A stretch of DNA of 64,000 nucleotides, from positions 915,860 through 979,859 of the forward strand of contig NZ_KE356561.1 of the NCBI RefSeq assembly GCF_000415985.1, given 5' to 3'. The notes under the pieces were generated by a model. It was not told where the DNA came from and searched no databases. It worked only from the letters and a program-made list of their open reading frames with translations. Every line of letters starts with the position of its first letter. The stretch's first letter is position 1. Positions 18,313 through 27,166 of the stretch are shown here, piece by piece. Made by a program: the position numbers and the translations under genes. This stretch comes from Haloquadratum walsbyi J07HQW2. GTDB lineage: Archaea > Halobacteriota > Halobacteria > Halobacteriales > Haloferacaceae.

Positions 18313-20241
18313 TCACATTTTATTTTGGATCGTCTCACGAAGCACATCACTGACGATTTCGCCATCAGCTTTCCCTCTTAATGCACCCATTGCCTCGCCC
18401 ATGAGTGCTGAGAATGCAGCCATGCCTTCCTCATCAACCTGCTCAGCGTTTCGTTCAACGACATCTGTGACGGCTGCACGGACTTCTGATTCGGAGACCC
18501 CAGAGAGTCCGGCTGCTTCGACCGCGTCTTCTGCTGAACGGGTTGGGTCCTCTGTAAGCTTTGTAAGCACCGGTCTAACGCCTTCTTTTGCGAGTTCACC
18601 ATCCGAGACAAGTTGCATCAGAGAAAGAAGGCTATCATCATCCAGTGTCTCAACTGCGACTCCATCTCGACGAAGTTCAGTAAGTGTTGCAGTCAATAAC
18701 CCAGCGGTGAATGTTGGGTCAATGCCCATCTCAACAGCAGTTTCAAATAGCGGCATTCGGCGTCCATAAGCAATCTGCTCTGCAAGCCCTGAATCAAGAT
18801 CAAGCTCAGACTGATAACGCTCAACGCGTTCAGTTAGCAGTTCTGGAGTTTCAATCTCATCAACATCAAATGTTACTGGCGGAACGTCAGTCTCTGGGTA
18901 CATACGTGCTGCTCCCGGTAGCGGTCGAAGGTATCGTGTGGTTCCGTCATCGTTCGCATCGCGTGTTTCTTCAGGGACGCCAGATATTGCGTCTGTAGCC
19001 CGTTCGGCAACCGCTACTGCTGCTTGCTCAGCCGTTTCAGGATCTGCAGCAACCATTGCAACGGCATCGTCTTCTCCAGCATCGACTGCTGAATAAAGCG
19101 CATCAAGTTCAGATTCACTGATACCATATGCAGGTAGCTCATCCGTATGGAATATTCCACCAGCACCATGGCGACCAGCATGGTCTGAAAGCTCCGTTCC
19201 AAGCCGCCGATCTGGTTGGAGTTCCCGACCGACAAGCTCATCAAATCCATATAGCGGTACCGCAGCAACTATGCCATCATCAGCAAGTGTACTCGTGATT
19301 ACTCCCGAGTCAGTGTCCGTAAACACCGCTGAAACATCCTGTATCTCACCAACATTGGCATCACGACGGGTCAGTTCCGCTTGAATATCAACGAGCGCAA
19401 CCTGTCGAGCGACTTCTTGACGGACAATCTCATCAATCTGATCAAGTGCCTGTACTCCTTTGATCTCAACACGGGCTCCATCAGCAATCGAAACGTTCAC
19501 GTCCTGTCGAATTGTGCCAAGCCCACGCTTGACAGACCCGGTTGACCGAAGTAACATACCAATCTGTTCGGCAGCATCTTGCGCCTGTTCAGGGGTTGCG
19601 ATGTCAGGACGTGTACCAATCTCAACAAGTGGAATACCGAGTCGGTCCAATGAAAAAGTCACCGCATCATCACGCTCCTCAATACGCTGAGCAGATTCTT
19701 CCTCAAGTAAAAGATCCTCGATCCCCACTGCTCCAGCGTCAGTCTGAATCTCCCCATCTTGGGCTATAAGTGTCGAGCGCTGGAACCCGGACGTGTTTGA
19801 CCCATCGATGACGAGTTTTCGCATCACATGCGCTTGATCAACCGGTTCCATCCCGAGAAGGTCAGCAATCTGAAGAGCGACGTGTTGTGCTTCCGTGTCA
19901 AGCCGGTGAGGCGGCTCTTCATCTGCCTCAACAAGACACGTCGAATCGTAACCAAGATACTCAAATTCGCGCTTTACTTGACTCTCCTCAAGTGCCGCCT
20001 CATCAAGCTCACCAAGTTCACTCGTTGTTGGGTGGAGATACCGAGTGAATGAATAACTCGCTGTCTCAGGTTCACGACTCCGTGTTGGACACCCACAAAA
20101 TAACTTTGTTTCAGTATCGAGCTGTTGATGAATCTCTAACCCCGCAACAAGACCAAGATCGGCGTAATCATACTCAGCGTCATCATCACCAGTAGTGGTC
20201 TTCTGAGAATCCATATCACTATCAGCTGAGCTGGCAGTCAT
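18313..20241 (-). CDS. gatE: Glu-tRNA(Gln) amidotransferase subunit E
   Basis: tRNA-binding subunit of the archaeal GatDE complex, which converts Glu-tRNA(Gln) to Gln-tRNA(Gln) for translation. Diagnostic segments are AGLEIHQQLDTETKLFCGC near the N-terminus, then ETASYSFTRYLHP, DGSNTSGFQRS, GLGTIRQDVNVSI, RVEIKGVQALDQI, the inserted AspRS-like GAD domain (about residues 270-400), RPLPGAARMYPETDVPP and the helical YqeY-like tail. The start at 20241 (MTASSADSD) is preferred over the ATG at 20328 because the longer N-terminus is hydrophobic and atypical. gatD is not in the window. Confidence 0.95.
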   Translation of the reverse strand: MTASSADSDMDSQKTTTGDDDAEYDYADLGLVAGLEIHQQLDTETKLFCGCPTRSREPETASYSFTRYLHPTTSELGELDEAALEESQVKREFEYLGYDSTCLVEADEEPPHRLDTEAQHVALQIADLLGMEPVDQAHVMRKLVIDGSNTSGFQRSTLIAQDGEIQTDAGAVGIEDLLLEEESAQRIEERDDAVTFSLDRLGIPLVEIGTRPDIATPEQAQDAAEQIGMLLRSTGSVKRGLGTIRQDVNVSIADGARVEIKGVQALDQIDEIVRQEVARQVALVDIQAELTRRDANVGEIQDVSAVFTDTDSGVITSTLADDGIVAAVPLYGFDELVGRELQPDRRLGTELSDHAGRHGAGGIFHTDELPAYGISESELDALYSAVDAGEDDAVAMVAADPETAEQAAVAVAERATDAISGVPEETRDANDDGTTRYLRPLPGAARMYPETDVPPVTFDVDEIETPELLTERVERYQSELDLDSGLAEQIAYGRRMPLFETAVEMGIDPTFTAGLLTATLTELRRDGVAVETLDDDSLLSLMQLVSDGELAKEGVRPVLTKLTEDPTRSAEDAVEAAGLSGVSESEVRAAVTDVVERNAEQVDEEGMAAFSALMGEAMGALRGKADGEIVSDVLRETIQNKM

Positions 20242-20353
20242 TGTTTGTCTATCTACACTAGTAGAATAAAAAGGTTCAATTGGAGCGATTGGGATACGTA
20301 GGACTAATTCAATAAAGAATATTCCCAATAAAACCGCCAGATAAATTATCTAT

Positions 20354-20518
20354 TCAACAAACACGAAGTCCATCGCCAATGCCACTGCCCTGTTCACACT
20401 CGGGGCAGACATAATGCCAGCCGTCATCAGTTGCCTGACCCTCAGGAAACTCCGCTCCGCATCGTCGACACTCTAACTTATCCCGTCCAGTCTTGCGTTC
20501 ATGCTGTAATACAGGCAT
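20354..20518 (-). CDS. 54-residue zinc-ribbon microprotein
   Basis: An ATG at 20518 opens a 54-codon frame ending in TGA at 20354-20356. The product begins MPVLQHERKTGRDKLECRRC and has two knuckles, CRRCG (residues 17-21) and CPEC (38-41), a classic zinc ribbon. A final Cys54 follows. It belongs to the haloarchaeal CPxCG-type microprotein class in style; function unknown. It lies 112 bases upstream of gatE on the same strand and may share its transcript. Confidence 0.75.
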   Translation of the reverse strand: MPVLQHERKTGRDKLECRRCGAEFPEGQATDDGWHYVCPECEQGSGIGDGLRVC

Positions 20519-20647
20519 AACTCAGATGAGTGAAACAGCCAATATTAATGCGTCGGTATCTAGCCGCATAGCGTCATGTGAGCATGTAACAGTATAATTT
20601 GTGATGCACAATCAGCGTGTTCTGATATTTTTTACAAGCTGACACGG

Positions 20648-20686
20648 CGAATGCCATGGGGCTTGACCCCGAGGCGGTTCACTGCG
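20648..20686 (+). repeat. Solo IS200/IS605-type right end (TTCAC-ended hairpin)
   Basis: GAATGCCATGGGGCTTGACC continues into CCGAGGCGGTTCAC, forming a stem (GGGG/CCCC extended by CATGG/CGAGG mismatches) and ending in TTCAC at 20677-20682. The same form sits downstream of the tnpB relic at 56.1 kb and at four other sites. No transposase is adjacent. The flank after TTCAC begins TGCGTGTAGTAG. Confidence 0.6.
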
Positions 20687-20753
20687 TGTAGTAGATATTA
20701 CACTATTCCATCATATATCATGATCTTATAATTTTCAGTACCACTGATAACCA

Positions 20754-22202
20754 TCAGGTGTCCGTGGCATCCTCATTGTCAGTATCTGGCTGATTATCAT
20801 CTTCCCCAAGAATTCCGCGATGTGTCATGGTTTCTGGGTCAAGTACCGTATCGGCTTCTGCGGGTGAGAGGTACCCTTCTTCAATGACAATATCGCGGAC
20901 TGTAGCGTTCTCTTTGAGCGCTTTTTTTGCGACTTTGCTTGCTTTATCATAGCCAATCGTTGGATTCAATGCCGTGACAAGTGCTAGCGATTGATTAACC
21001 TGTGTCTCACAAACCGTCTCATTTGCTTCAAGCTCAGCGATGAAACGCTCGGCAAATACGGTTGACACATTTGAAAGTAACATCGCTGACTGTAGGAAAT
21101 TGTGCGCAATAACAGGCTTGTATAGGTTCAAATCAAGTTGACCTTCAGCAGCGCCGGCAGCGACAGCAGCATCATTGCCGACAACTTGTTTATGAGCCTG
21201 ACTAACTGCTTCCGCGATGACAGGATTGATTTTTCCAGGCATGATCGAACTTCCGGGCTGATTTTCTGGCTGATCAATTTCACCAAGCCCATTGCGTGGA
21301 CCTGATGCCAGCAATCGGAGGTCATTAGCAATTTTATTCAATGAACCTGCAACAGTCCGTAATGCACTATGTGCTTCAGTCATTGCATCATGTGCTGCTT
21401 GTGCTTCGAAATGACTGTCTGCTGGTCGAAATGAAATCCCTGTTTCGGTGCTGATATACTCAGCTGCTCGCGTCGGGAACTCAGGGTGTGTATTTAATCC
21501 TGTCCCGACAGCGGTCCCGCCAAGTGCAAGTTCGCTAAGATGATCAGTGACTGCTTCAATCCGTGATATCCCTTTCTGCATCTGGGTCTGGTACCCACTA
21601 AATTCCTGACCAAGACTAATTGGTGTTGCATCCTGTAGATGCGTCCGACCAGTTTTAATCACATCATTAAATACCTCAGCTTGTGAGGCAAGCTCCGATT
21701 CAAGTATTTTTAGAGCCGGAAGTAAATCTTTCTCGACTGCCTCATATGCAGCCACATGCATCGCTGTCGGGATGACATCATTTGAGGATTGTCCAAAGTT
21801 AACATCATCATTCGGATGAACGGCACGTTCACCGACTGATTTATCAAGGATCTCCGCAGCACGGTTCGCAATGACCTCGTTTGCATTCATATTAGAGGAA
21901 GTTCCTGACCCAGTTTGAAAGATATCGACAGGGAATTGATCATCGAACTCCCCCGCAATAACTTCGTCTGCTGCTGCGATGATTGCATCGGCAGTGTCAG
22001 TATCGATTAGGTCAAGATCGCGATTTGCTTGCGCTGCTGCTTTCTTAACGATGCCGAGTGCACGAATGAATCGTCGACCAAATGTAATCCCTGATAAGGG
22101 GAAATTCTCGATTGCTCGTTGTGTCTGTGCCCCCCAGTAAGCGTCAGCTGGAACTTGTATTTCTCCAAGACTGTCTCGTTCGACTCGATGATCGTCTGCC
22201 AT
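20754..22202 (-). CDS. fumC: Fumarate hydratase class II
   Basis: Interconverts fumarate and malate in the citric acid cycle; homotetramer. The superfamily signature GSSIMPGKINP is at residues 317-327, with catalytic Ser318 in the flexible loop and His188 in TGRTHLQDATP. Other conserved blocks are TGSGTSSNMNANEV (97-110) and HPNDDVNFGQSSNDVIPTAMH. The 482 residues are slightly longer than usual because of an acidic tail rich in Asp and Asn (EDDNQPDTDNEDATDT). It stands alone between solo transposon ends. Confidence 0.97.
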   Translation of the reverse strand: MADDHRVERDSLGEIQVPADAYWGAQTQRAIENFPLSGITFGRRFIRALGIVKKAAAQANRDLDLIDTDTADAIIAAADEVIAGEFDDQFPVDIFQTGSGTSSNMNANEVIANRAAEILDKSVGERAVHPNDDVNFGQSSNDVIPTAMHVAAYEAVEKDLLPALKILESELASQAEVFNDVIKTGRTHLQDATPISLGQEFSGYQTQMQKGISRIEAVTDHLSELALGGTAVGTGLNTHPEFPTRAAEYISTETGISFRPADSHFEAQAAHDAMTEAHSALRTVAGSLNKIANDLRLLASGPRNGLGEIDQPENQPGSSIMPGKINPVIAEAVSQAHKQVVGNDAAVAAGAAEGQLDLNLYKPVIAHNFLQSAMLLSNVSTVFAERFIAELEANETVCETQVNQSLALVTALNPTIGYDKASKVAKKALKENATVRDIVIEEGYLSPAEADTVLDPETMTHRGILGEDDNQPDTDNEDATDT

Positions 22203-22317
22203 CGGTCGTTCCGAGGGAAGCCGAGCGCGTAAAACCCGTCGATGTTCACTCGTCCCCGAAATATCATGTGTGAAGAATCTATTATTTTCTTATATGTGAA
22301 ATTAATCGATAAACGTC

Positions 22318-22396
22318 CGAGTGAACTACCCCGACCTACTCAGCCGTCAAAGACGGCTTTCTTGAGGAAGGGGTCTTACCCTCGAATTTAGATAAA
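22318..22396 (-). repeat. Transposon-end hairpin, copy 1 of an inverted pair
   Basis: The block GTGAACTACCCCGACCTACT is followed by a perfect AGCCGTC/GACGGCT hairpin, then GAGGAAGGGGTCTTACCCTC and GAATTTAGAT. ACCCC and GGGGT close an outer stem. The same sequence, with only the inner hairpin replaced, occurs inverted at 24795-24877. Read on the minus strand it ends GGGGTAGTTCAC, like the other TTCAC-type ends. Confidence 0.65.
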
Positions 22397-22459
22397 ACGA
22401 TTATAATTAGACTGCAGGAACAGTGAGATAGTATGACTCAAGTCTCGCCAACAATCGGT

Positions 22460-22729
22460 TTACTCAACGGATGCCGTCTGGTCATACTCCTCTGGCGTGT
22501 ATGTCTTCATTTCGAGTGCATGAATTTCGGTTGTCATCGCGTCATCAAGTGCGTCATAAACTAACTCATGTTGCTCAACAAGTGATTTATTCTCAAATGT
22601 CGGTGATATGATAACTGCCGCAAAGTGTGCGTCCTCATGATTTTCATCCGGGGTCCGCGGTAATGTGACGGTTGCTGTTGCGTCTGGTATCTCCGATTCA
22701 ATCTGCGCTTCAACTTCAGTTGAATCCAT
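22460..22729 (-). CDS. BolA family protein
   Basis: A small BolA/IbaG-type protein of 89 residues, starting MDSTEVEAQIESEIPDATAT. The BolA-like core has HFAAVIISPTFENKSLVEQHELVYDAL, where the conserved His before the xxAVIISP strand and the LVEQHxLVYxAL helix are characteristic. It ends AMTTEIHALEMKTYTPEEY. In other organisms BolA proteins work with monothiol glutaredoxins on Fe-S clusters; here this is inference. The start at 22729 is preferred over the ATG at 22744 (MYLID). It lies between two transposon ends. Confidence 0.88.
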   Translation of the reverse strand: MDSTEVEAQIESEIPDATATVTLPRTPDENHEDAHFAAVIISPTFENKSLVEQHELVYDALDDAMTTEIHALEMKTYTPEEYDQTASVE

Positions 22730-22805
22730 ATCTATAAGATACACAATCCCCGTGAATAAATACCACTCCTGAGGACGTTGAATAACTAATACTTCTATGA
22801 CAACT

Positions 22806-24300
22806 CATTGACCTCCTCCACACGGCTGAACGTGGGATTCCCCGTTCCCGATGGGGATATTACGGTTGCGCGTTTCCTCGGCGGCTCAAATACGCTTTCG
22901 CGTGGCCAGCCTCACAGGTTGCCGCCCAATTATGACCGATGGCGTGCGTTCCAGCGCGTGTAGCCCGGTCAAGCGGGCCTTCCAATCTGCACATGACAGA
23001 CACGCATAATGTGGATGGTTGGTTCTTCAACCGACTGGGTCACACGGTTCGCGTCACCCAAACTGTTACGCCGTGCATGGTTCTCCCTCTCGGTGACTGA
23101 TGTTTTCTGCCGCGTTTAAATCCGCGTGTCGAACGTATCCACACGATGGACACTCGAAGCAACTCCCATCACGTCCAGCGTATTCACCGCACTGACTGCA
23201 CTCTTGACTCGTATTTTGTGGGTCGATTTTCTCGACACGAATGCCCGCTTTCTCAGCCTTGTAGATGATAAACTGCTGAAGTTCATAGAACGGTCACGAG
23301 TGAACACCATGCCACTCACTGCCGTCTCGGATACCTTCCAAGTCTTCGAGCTTGATGACTGGATTGGTGAATTGGCTGGCGTACTCTACAACTCGGTTTG
23401 AGAGGGTGTGATTTGCGTCTTGGATACGGCGATACTCCTTGTTACCAACGTGGTTCCGTGCGCGAAGCGCACCCGCTTCCTGTAGCGAATCACGAAGGGA
23501 ACGGTAGTATCGCCGCACGAATGTGTATTCGTTGCCACTGACGAGGAACGATTGAGCACTCCCATCGTCTGGCGTAGCGGCGAGAATGTAGTTATGACCA
23601 ACATCGACACCAACGTGAGTTTCCTCACCACTGGTATCGCCACTGTCGGTGACAGTAAACGACACTTTCCACTCGGGTCCTTCTCGCCACACGCTCAACT
23701 GCGTCTTCGCTGCATCACCGGTGAGCAATGCGTCAATTGGGTCTTTGATGCCGTCATAGACGAGACGTGGATTGGCGTGTCCCACAGTCTGTGATACACG
23801 GGAATCCGATAACGACAGACCCAGTCTCAGTGGTGTGGATTTCCCAGTTCTGATTGTTGACTTCGATGGGTTGCTCACTCGTGTACTCAACAGACTCATC
23901 ATCGGAGTCACTTTTCGCTGCTCGTATTGCTCGATTTTGGAGTGCTGAGTACAGCGGGTTCTCAATGTTACCAGTCGTGATGGATGAGGAGAGCGACCCG
24001 TCATGCCAGCCATCGACAAGCCACCGTTTGCACTCCCGCAGAATATGGGTGGCCCGTTGCCACTCTTTCTGACGGATGTGGCTTGGATTTCGGAACGTCG
24101 TTTCAACGCTCACCTCAATCATCAAATGTGTAATCAATTATCGAGCGTTGATACAAATATCGCTTCTTGGCTGGTGGAATATCCAGCCGTGGCTACGAGC
24201 GTGGAGAGATTCCCAGTAGTCGGCTTCATCCACTGTAAACGGGTGGGCTTTCGCCTTGCTACTGCTGTAATCGTCTATGATCTAACCCAGCGTATGCAAG
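22806..24300 (-). mobile_element. Degraded tnpB-only IS200/IS605 (IS1341-type) element 1
   Basis: A minus-strand tnpB relic (23066-24137) is followed by a non-coding right-end region of about 220 bases. That region terminates in a hairpin (22806-22844) read on the minus strand as GGGAATCCCACGTTCAGCC to GGAGGAGGTCAA. This is where the guide-type RNA (omega/re RNA, known to overlap tnpB 3' ends) would be encoded. No tnpA is seen. The left boundary near 24300 is a guess based on where base composition changes. Confidence 0.7.
23066..24137 (-). pseudogene. TnpB pseudogene 1 (frameshifted RNA-guided nuclease)
   Basis: The tnpB reading is split over three frames. Frame one (from 24137) covers ETTFRNPSHIRQKEWQRATH to NWEIHTTETGSVVIGFPCIT. 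Frame two covers NPRLVYDGIKDPIDALL to EWHGVHS with the RuvC-I Asp (HVGVDVGHNYILA) and RuvC-II Glu (VIKLEDLEGIR). Frame three, after a shift near 23290-23305, carries the zinc ribbon (ECSQCG, ECPSCG) and the RuvC-III Asp ([10 protein letters not shown]), ending EGEPCTA at 23066. All three catalytic acids survive, so inactivation looks recent. Known TnpB proteins cut DNA guided by an RNA from the element end. Confidence 0.85.
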
Positions 24301-24352
24301 TTTAGTTGATATGTCATGTCCGTGAGTCCTGTACAAACTGTAATGGCGGCGA

Positions 24353-24703
24353 TTAATTATACCCAAAAATCACTCCAACTACAATCGCGGCAGTCATGAC
24401 ACCCACGCCGAAGCTGCTGATACGAGCCATCGCTCGGCGTGAGTCAGCCTCATTCCAGTCAGTCGCAGTTTCAAGATGGGTCTGCATTGCTTTTATTCCC
24501 GGACCAGCGATGATCGATGCTGACCACCCAAGCGTTCCAAATCCAAGTGCAAGCGTCCCAGCGAGGAAAACGGTATCAGCGGCCGTTGGAATACCGATAA
24601 CAGATGCACTCACAGAGACACAAATGACGCCGAACACACAGCCAACAAATAACGCGCTTCCAACGAGCCGACTTCGAGCAGTAACTAATGGGTGTATTGA
24701 CAT
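24353..24703 (-). CDS. Small haloarchaeal membrane protein
   Basis: A 116-residue protein with three predicted membrane segments: about 12-34 (VGSALFVGCVFGVICVSVSA), 43-66 (TVFLAGTLALGFGTLGWSAS) and 93-113 (ISSFGVGVMTAAIVVGVIFG). A charged loop (ETATDWNEADSRRAM) lies between the second and third. I do not recognise a named family. It lies between the tnpB relic and an inverted transposon-end copy, with no operon partner. Confidence 0.7.
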   Translation of the reverse strand: MSIHPLVTARSRLVGSALFVGCVFGVICVSVSASVIGIPTAADTVFLAGTLALGFGTLGWSASIIAGPGIKAMQTHLETATDWNEADSRRAMARISSFGVGVMTAAIVVGVIFGYN

Positions 24704-24794
24704 TATTGGGCTGATTTGAGAATGAATCTAAATAATATGAAATAGTATTACATACAGAGGTACTCATATGCGTCGTTGAGTCTACGGATTTTTT

Positions 24795-24877
24795 ATCTAA
24801 ATTCGAGGGCAAGACCCCTTCCTCAAGAAAAGAACGGAATAGCGTGGAGTGAGCGAGTAGGTCGGGGTAGTTCACTC
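24795..24877 (+). repeat. Transposon-end hairpin, copy 2 of an inverted pair
   Basis: Inverted copy of the 22318-22396 block. The shared arms are ATCTAAATTCGAGGG, AAGACCCCTTCCTCAAGAAA and GTAGGTCGGGGTAGTTCAC. The inner hairpin differs (AACGGAATAGCGTGGAGTGA instead of the AGCCGTC palindrome), so only the conserved outer stem is maintained. It ends in TTCAC on the plus strand, with flank TCTATCTCGTAT. Confidence 0.65.
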
Positions 24878-24918
24878 TATCTCGTATAATGAAATTGTCA
24901 TTGTTCCGGTAATACTCA

Positions 24919-25857
24919 TCAGTCAATTGCTTCGCGCATCCGTGGGTCAAGCGCATCACGCATCCCATCGCCAAGTAAATTAAATCCAAGCACAGTAATG
25001 GCAAGAAACAATCCTGGGAAGAAAGACATCCACCACTTTCCTGTCAATAATCCATTTTCAACTCCTCGAGAGAGCATCAGCCCCCATGAAGGAGCGCCTG
25101 CCTGTGCGCCGAATCCAAGAAACGAAAGGGCAGCAAGGTCAATGATTGCAAGTCCAAAATTTAGCGTTGATTGAACAGTAATTGGTGCGATACAATTTGG
25201 TAGAATATGTCGAATGAGAACCCGAGGGTCGTGTGCACCGAGTGCAACTGTTGCATCGACGTATTCATCCTCAAGAACTTTCAGTGCCGCGCCACGAACA
25301 ACGCGCGCAAATCGTGGCGTGTACACGAGTGTGAGTGCGAGGACGGCTTTCCAAAGACCAGCACCAAAGATAGCGACGAGTGCAAGCGCAAGAAGTAATG
25401 ATGGAAATGCAAGGAGCATGTCCATTGTTCGCATAATGATATTATCAGTAACATCATCATAATATGCGGCGATGATTCCTAACCCAACCCCTAGTGCTGT
25501 CGAGGCACCGACCGCGATAGTTCCGAATTTCAACGCCAACCACGATCCATATAGCGTTCGTTTAAATATATCTCTGGCAGCGACATCGGTTCCAAAAATA
25601 TACTGATTCCAGGCAGCTGGACCGGTCCATCCAGGCGGGTGCCTATCGGGAACTGAGCCTCCAAGACGGGAGCCAGTCAAAATATTCAAATCGAGCGTAA
25701 CTCGCGCAATGATGGCGATAACGAAGACACCGAGAATAATACTTAATCCGACAATAGCAAGTCGGTTTGACAAAAGACTTGAAATAAACGGCGACGCCAA
25801 TAATTTATCAATAAAACTTCGTGTGTCAGCGTCGGATGAATGCTTATCAGTCGTCAT
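24919..25857 (-). CDS. dppC: Dipeptide/oligopeptide ABC transporter permease (DppC type)
   Basis: Inner permease of a peptide/opine/nickel-type ABC importer. It has the extended N-terminus of DppC/OppC proteins (LLSNRLAIVGLSIILGVFVI), about six membrane helices and the EAA loop that contacts the ATPase (EYVDATVALGAHDPRVLIRHILPN). The motifs FGTDVAARDIFKRTLYGSWLAL and LDPRMREAID are typical of DppC. It is the last gene of the dppDF-A-B-C run, 136 bases after dppB. The substrate is inferred from family only. Confidence 0.92.
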   Translation of the reverse strand: MTTDKHSSDADTRSFIDKLLASPFISSLLSNRLAIVGLSIILGVFVIAIIARVTLDLNILTGSRLGGSVPDRHPPGWTGPAAWNQYIFGTDVAARDIFKRTLYGSWLALKFGTIAVGASTALGVGLGIIAAYYDDVTDNIIMRTMDMLLAFPSLLLALALVAIFGAGLWKAVLALTLVYTPRFARVVRGAALKVLEDEYVDATVALGAHDPRVLIRHILPNCIAPITVQSTLNFGLAIIDLAALSFLGFGAQAGAPSWGLMLSRGVENGLLTGKWWMSFFPGLFLAITVLGFNLLGDGMRDALDPRMREAID

Positions 25858-25993
25858 AGATGGATCGTAATGAATGAGTTATTCGCATGGATGAGCGTAT
25901 AAGTAAACGCGAGGACAATTGGATGATAACCATTGAATTCATCGCGTATGCCCGTAGCTGTGAAGCGATGGCAATGAGATGGTATTGAGTGAA

Positions 25994-27037
25994 TCATTGA
26001 TCAATTCGAGGGTCAAGGTAACTGTATGTAATATCAACGCCAAAGTTGACAAATGTGAAGAGCAAGGCAAAGGTGAGTACCGTCCCCTGGACGAGTGGAT
26101 AATCGGAAGCGCCAATCGCACTAACAAGCATTGTACCTATACCACCAATCCCAAACACAGTCTCAGTCAGAACTGCACCGCCCAACAGCGTCCCGAATTG
26201 AATACCAATCACTGTTACAACCGGAATTAACGCGTTTTGAAATCCGTGTTTTAAAATTGTTATTTTTGTGCCCTGCCCCTTTGCCCGAGCTGTCCGCATG
26301 TAATCTTGTCTGACGACCTCAAGCATTGATGAGCGCATCATTCGAGATAATAACGCCATCTGATAGATTCCGAGAACAAGCACCGGTAATAACAGATGTC
26401 TTACTGCTGAGACAAATGCATCAAACTCACCAAGCAACAATGTATCAACTGTGACCATTCCAGTGAGTGGAAGCTCAGTTCCGAACAGTGTCCATTGCTC
26501 TGGAAGAAAAATGGTTGAGCCAATACGTCCACTTGTTGGAAGGATACCCAAAAAGGTCGCAAACAACAGAATAAGGAGTGGTCCAGACCAAAATATTGGA
26601 ACTGAAATACCAGTAAGTGCACCTACTCGTGTGAGATGATCTGTGAGCGAGTCCTGCTTTACAGCTGATATTACACCAAGAGGAATGCCAAGAAAAATAC
26701 CAGTTATTTGTCCATAAATTGCTAACTCAAGCGTAACAGGAAGACGACCAGCGAGAACTCCCTGAACTGATTCTCCTTGGGCGATTTTGTATGATTGACC
26801 GAAATCAAATGTTGCTGCATCGATCAAAAAGCGTACATATTGTATCCAGAGTGGGTCATTGAGCCCGAGTTCACTTCGAACCTGTGCGACCTGCTGTGCG
26901 GAGGCACGCTGACCGACAATAATTCGTGCTGGATCACCTGGAGCAAGCTGGAGAATCGAAAACACGAGCGTTGCAACACCAAATAAAACTGGCACAAGCA
27001 ATAGAACACGTCGGAAGAGGAACCGTTTTGATACCAT
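25994..27037 (-). CDS. dppB: Dipeptide/oligopeptide ABC transporter permease (DppB type)
   Basis: Partner permease of the peptide importer. The family N-terminus is clear (FLFRRVLLLVPVLFGVATLVF), with PGDPARIIVGQRAS and LGLNDPLWIQYVRFL, then about six membrane helices. The EAA loop is DYMRTARAKGQGTKITILKHGFQNALIPVVTV, and the C-terminus YPLVQGTVLTFALLFTFVNFGVDITYSYLDPR is typical. It starts 129 bases after dppA and precedes dppC. Confidence 0.93.
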   Translation of the reverse strand: MVSKRFLFRRVLLLVPVLFGVATLVFSILQLAPGDPARIIVGQRASAQQVAQVRSELGLNDPLWIQYVRFLIDAATFDFGQSYKIAQGESVQGVLAGRLPVTLELAIYGQITGIFLGIPLGVISAVKQDSLTDHLTRVGALTGISVPIFWSGPLLILLFATFLGILPTSGRIGSTIFLPEQWTLFGTELPLTGMVTVDTLLLGEFDAFVSAVRHLLLPVLVLGIYQMALLSRMMRSSMLEVVRQDYMRTARAKGQGTKITILKHGFQNALIPVVTVIGIQFGTLLGGAVLTETVFGIGGIGTMLVSAIGASDYPLVQGTVLTFALLFTFVNFGVDITYSYLDPRIDQ

Positions 27038-27166
27038 ATTAGCGTAATTGAAGATTCAGGTGGATTCAACTGGATATTTTGTACATGTAGATTCGTATAA
27101 CACATTATGAACTTCACCACAGACATTTGATGTAGATACCACAACCGCAGTGGTAATCTAAGATAG

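Noticed and set aside
18284-18769. 161-codon plus-strand ORF opposite gatE
   Set aside because: Ser/Ala/Thr-rich antisense shadow of a strongly supported gatE frame.
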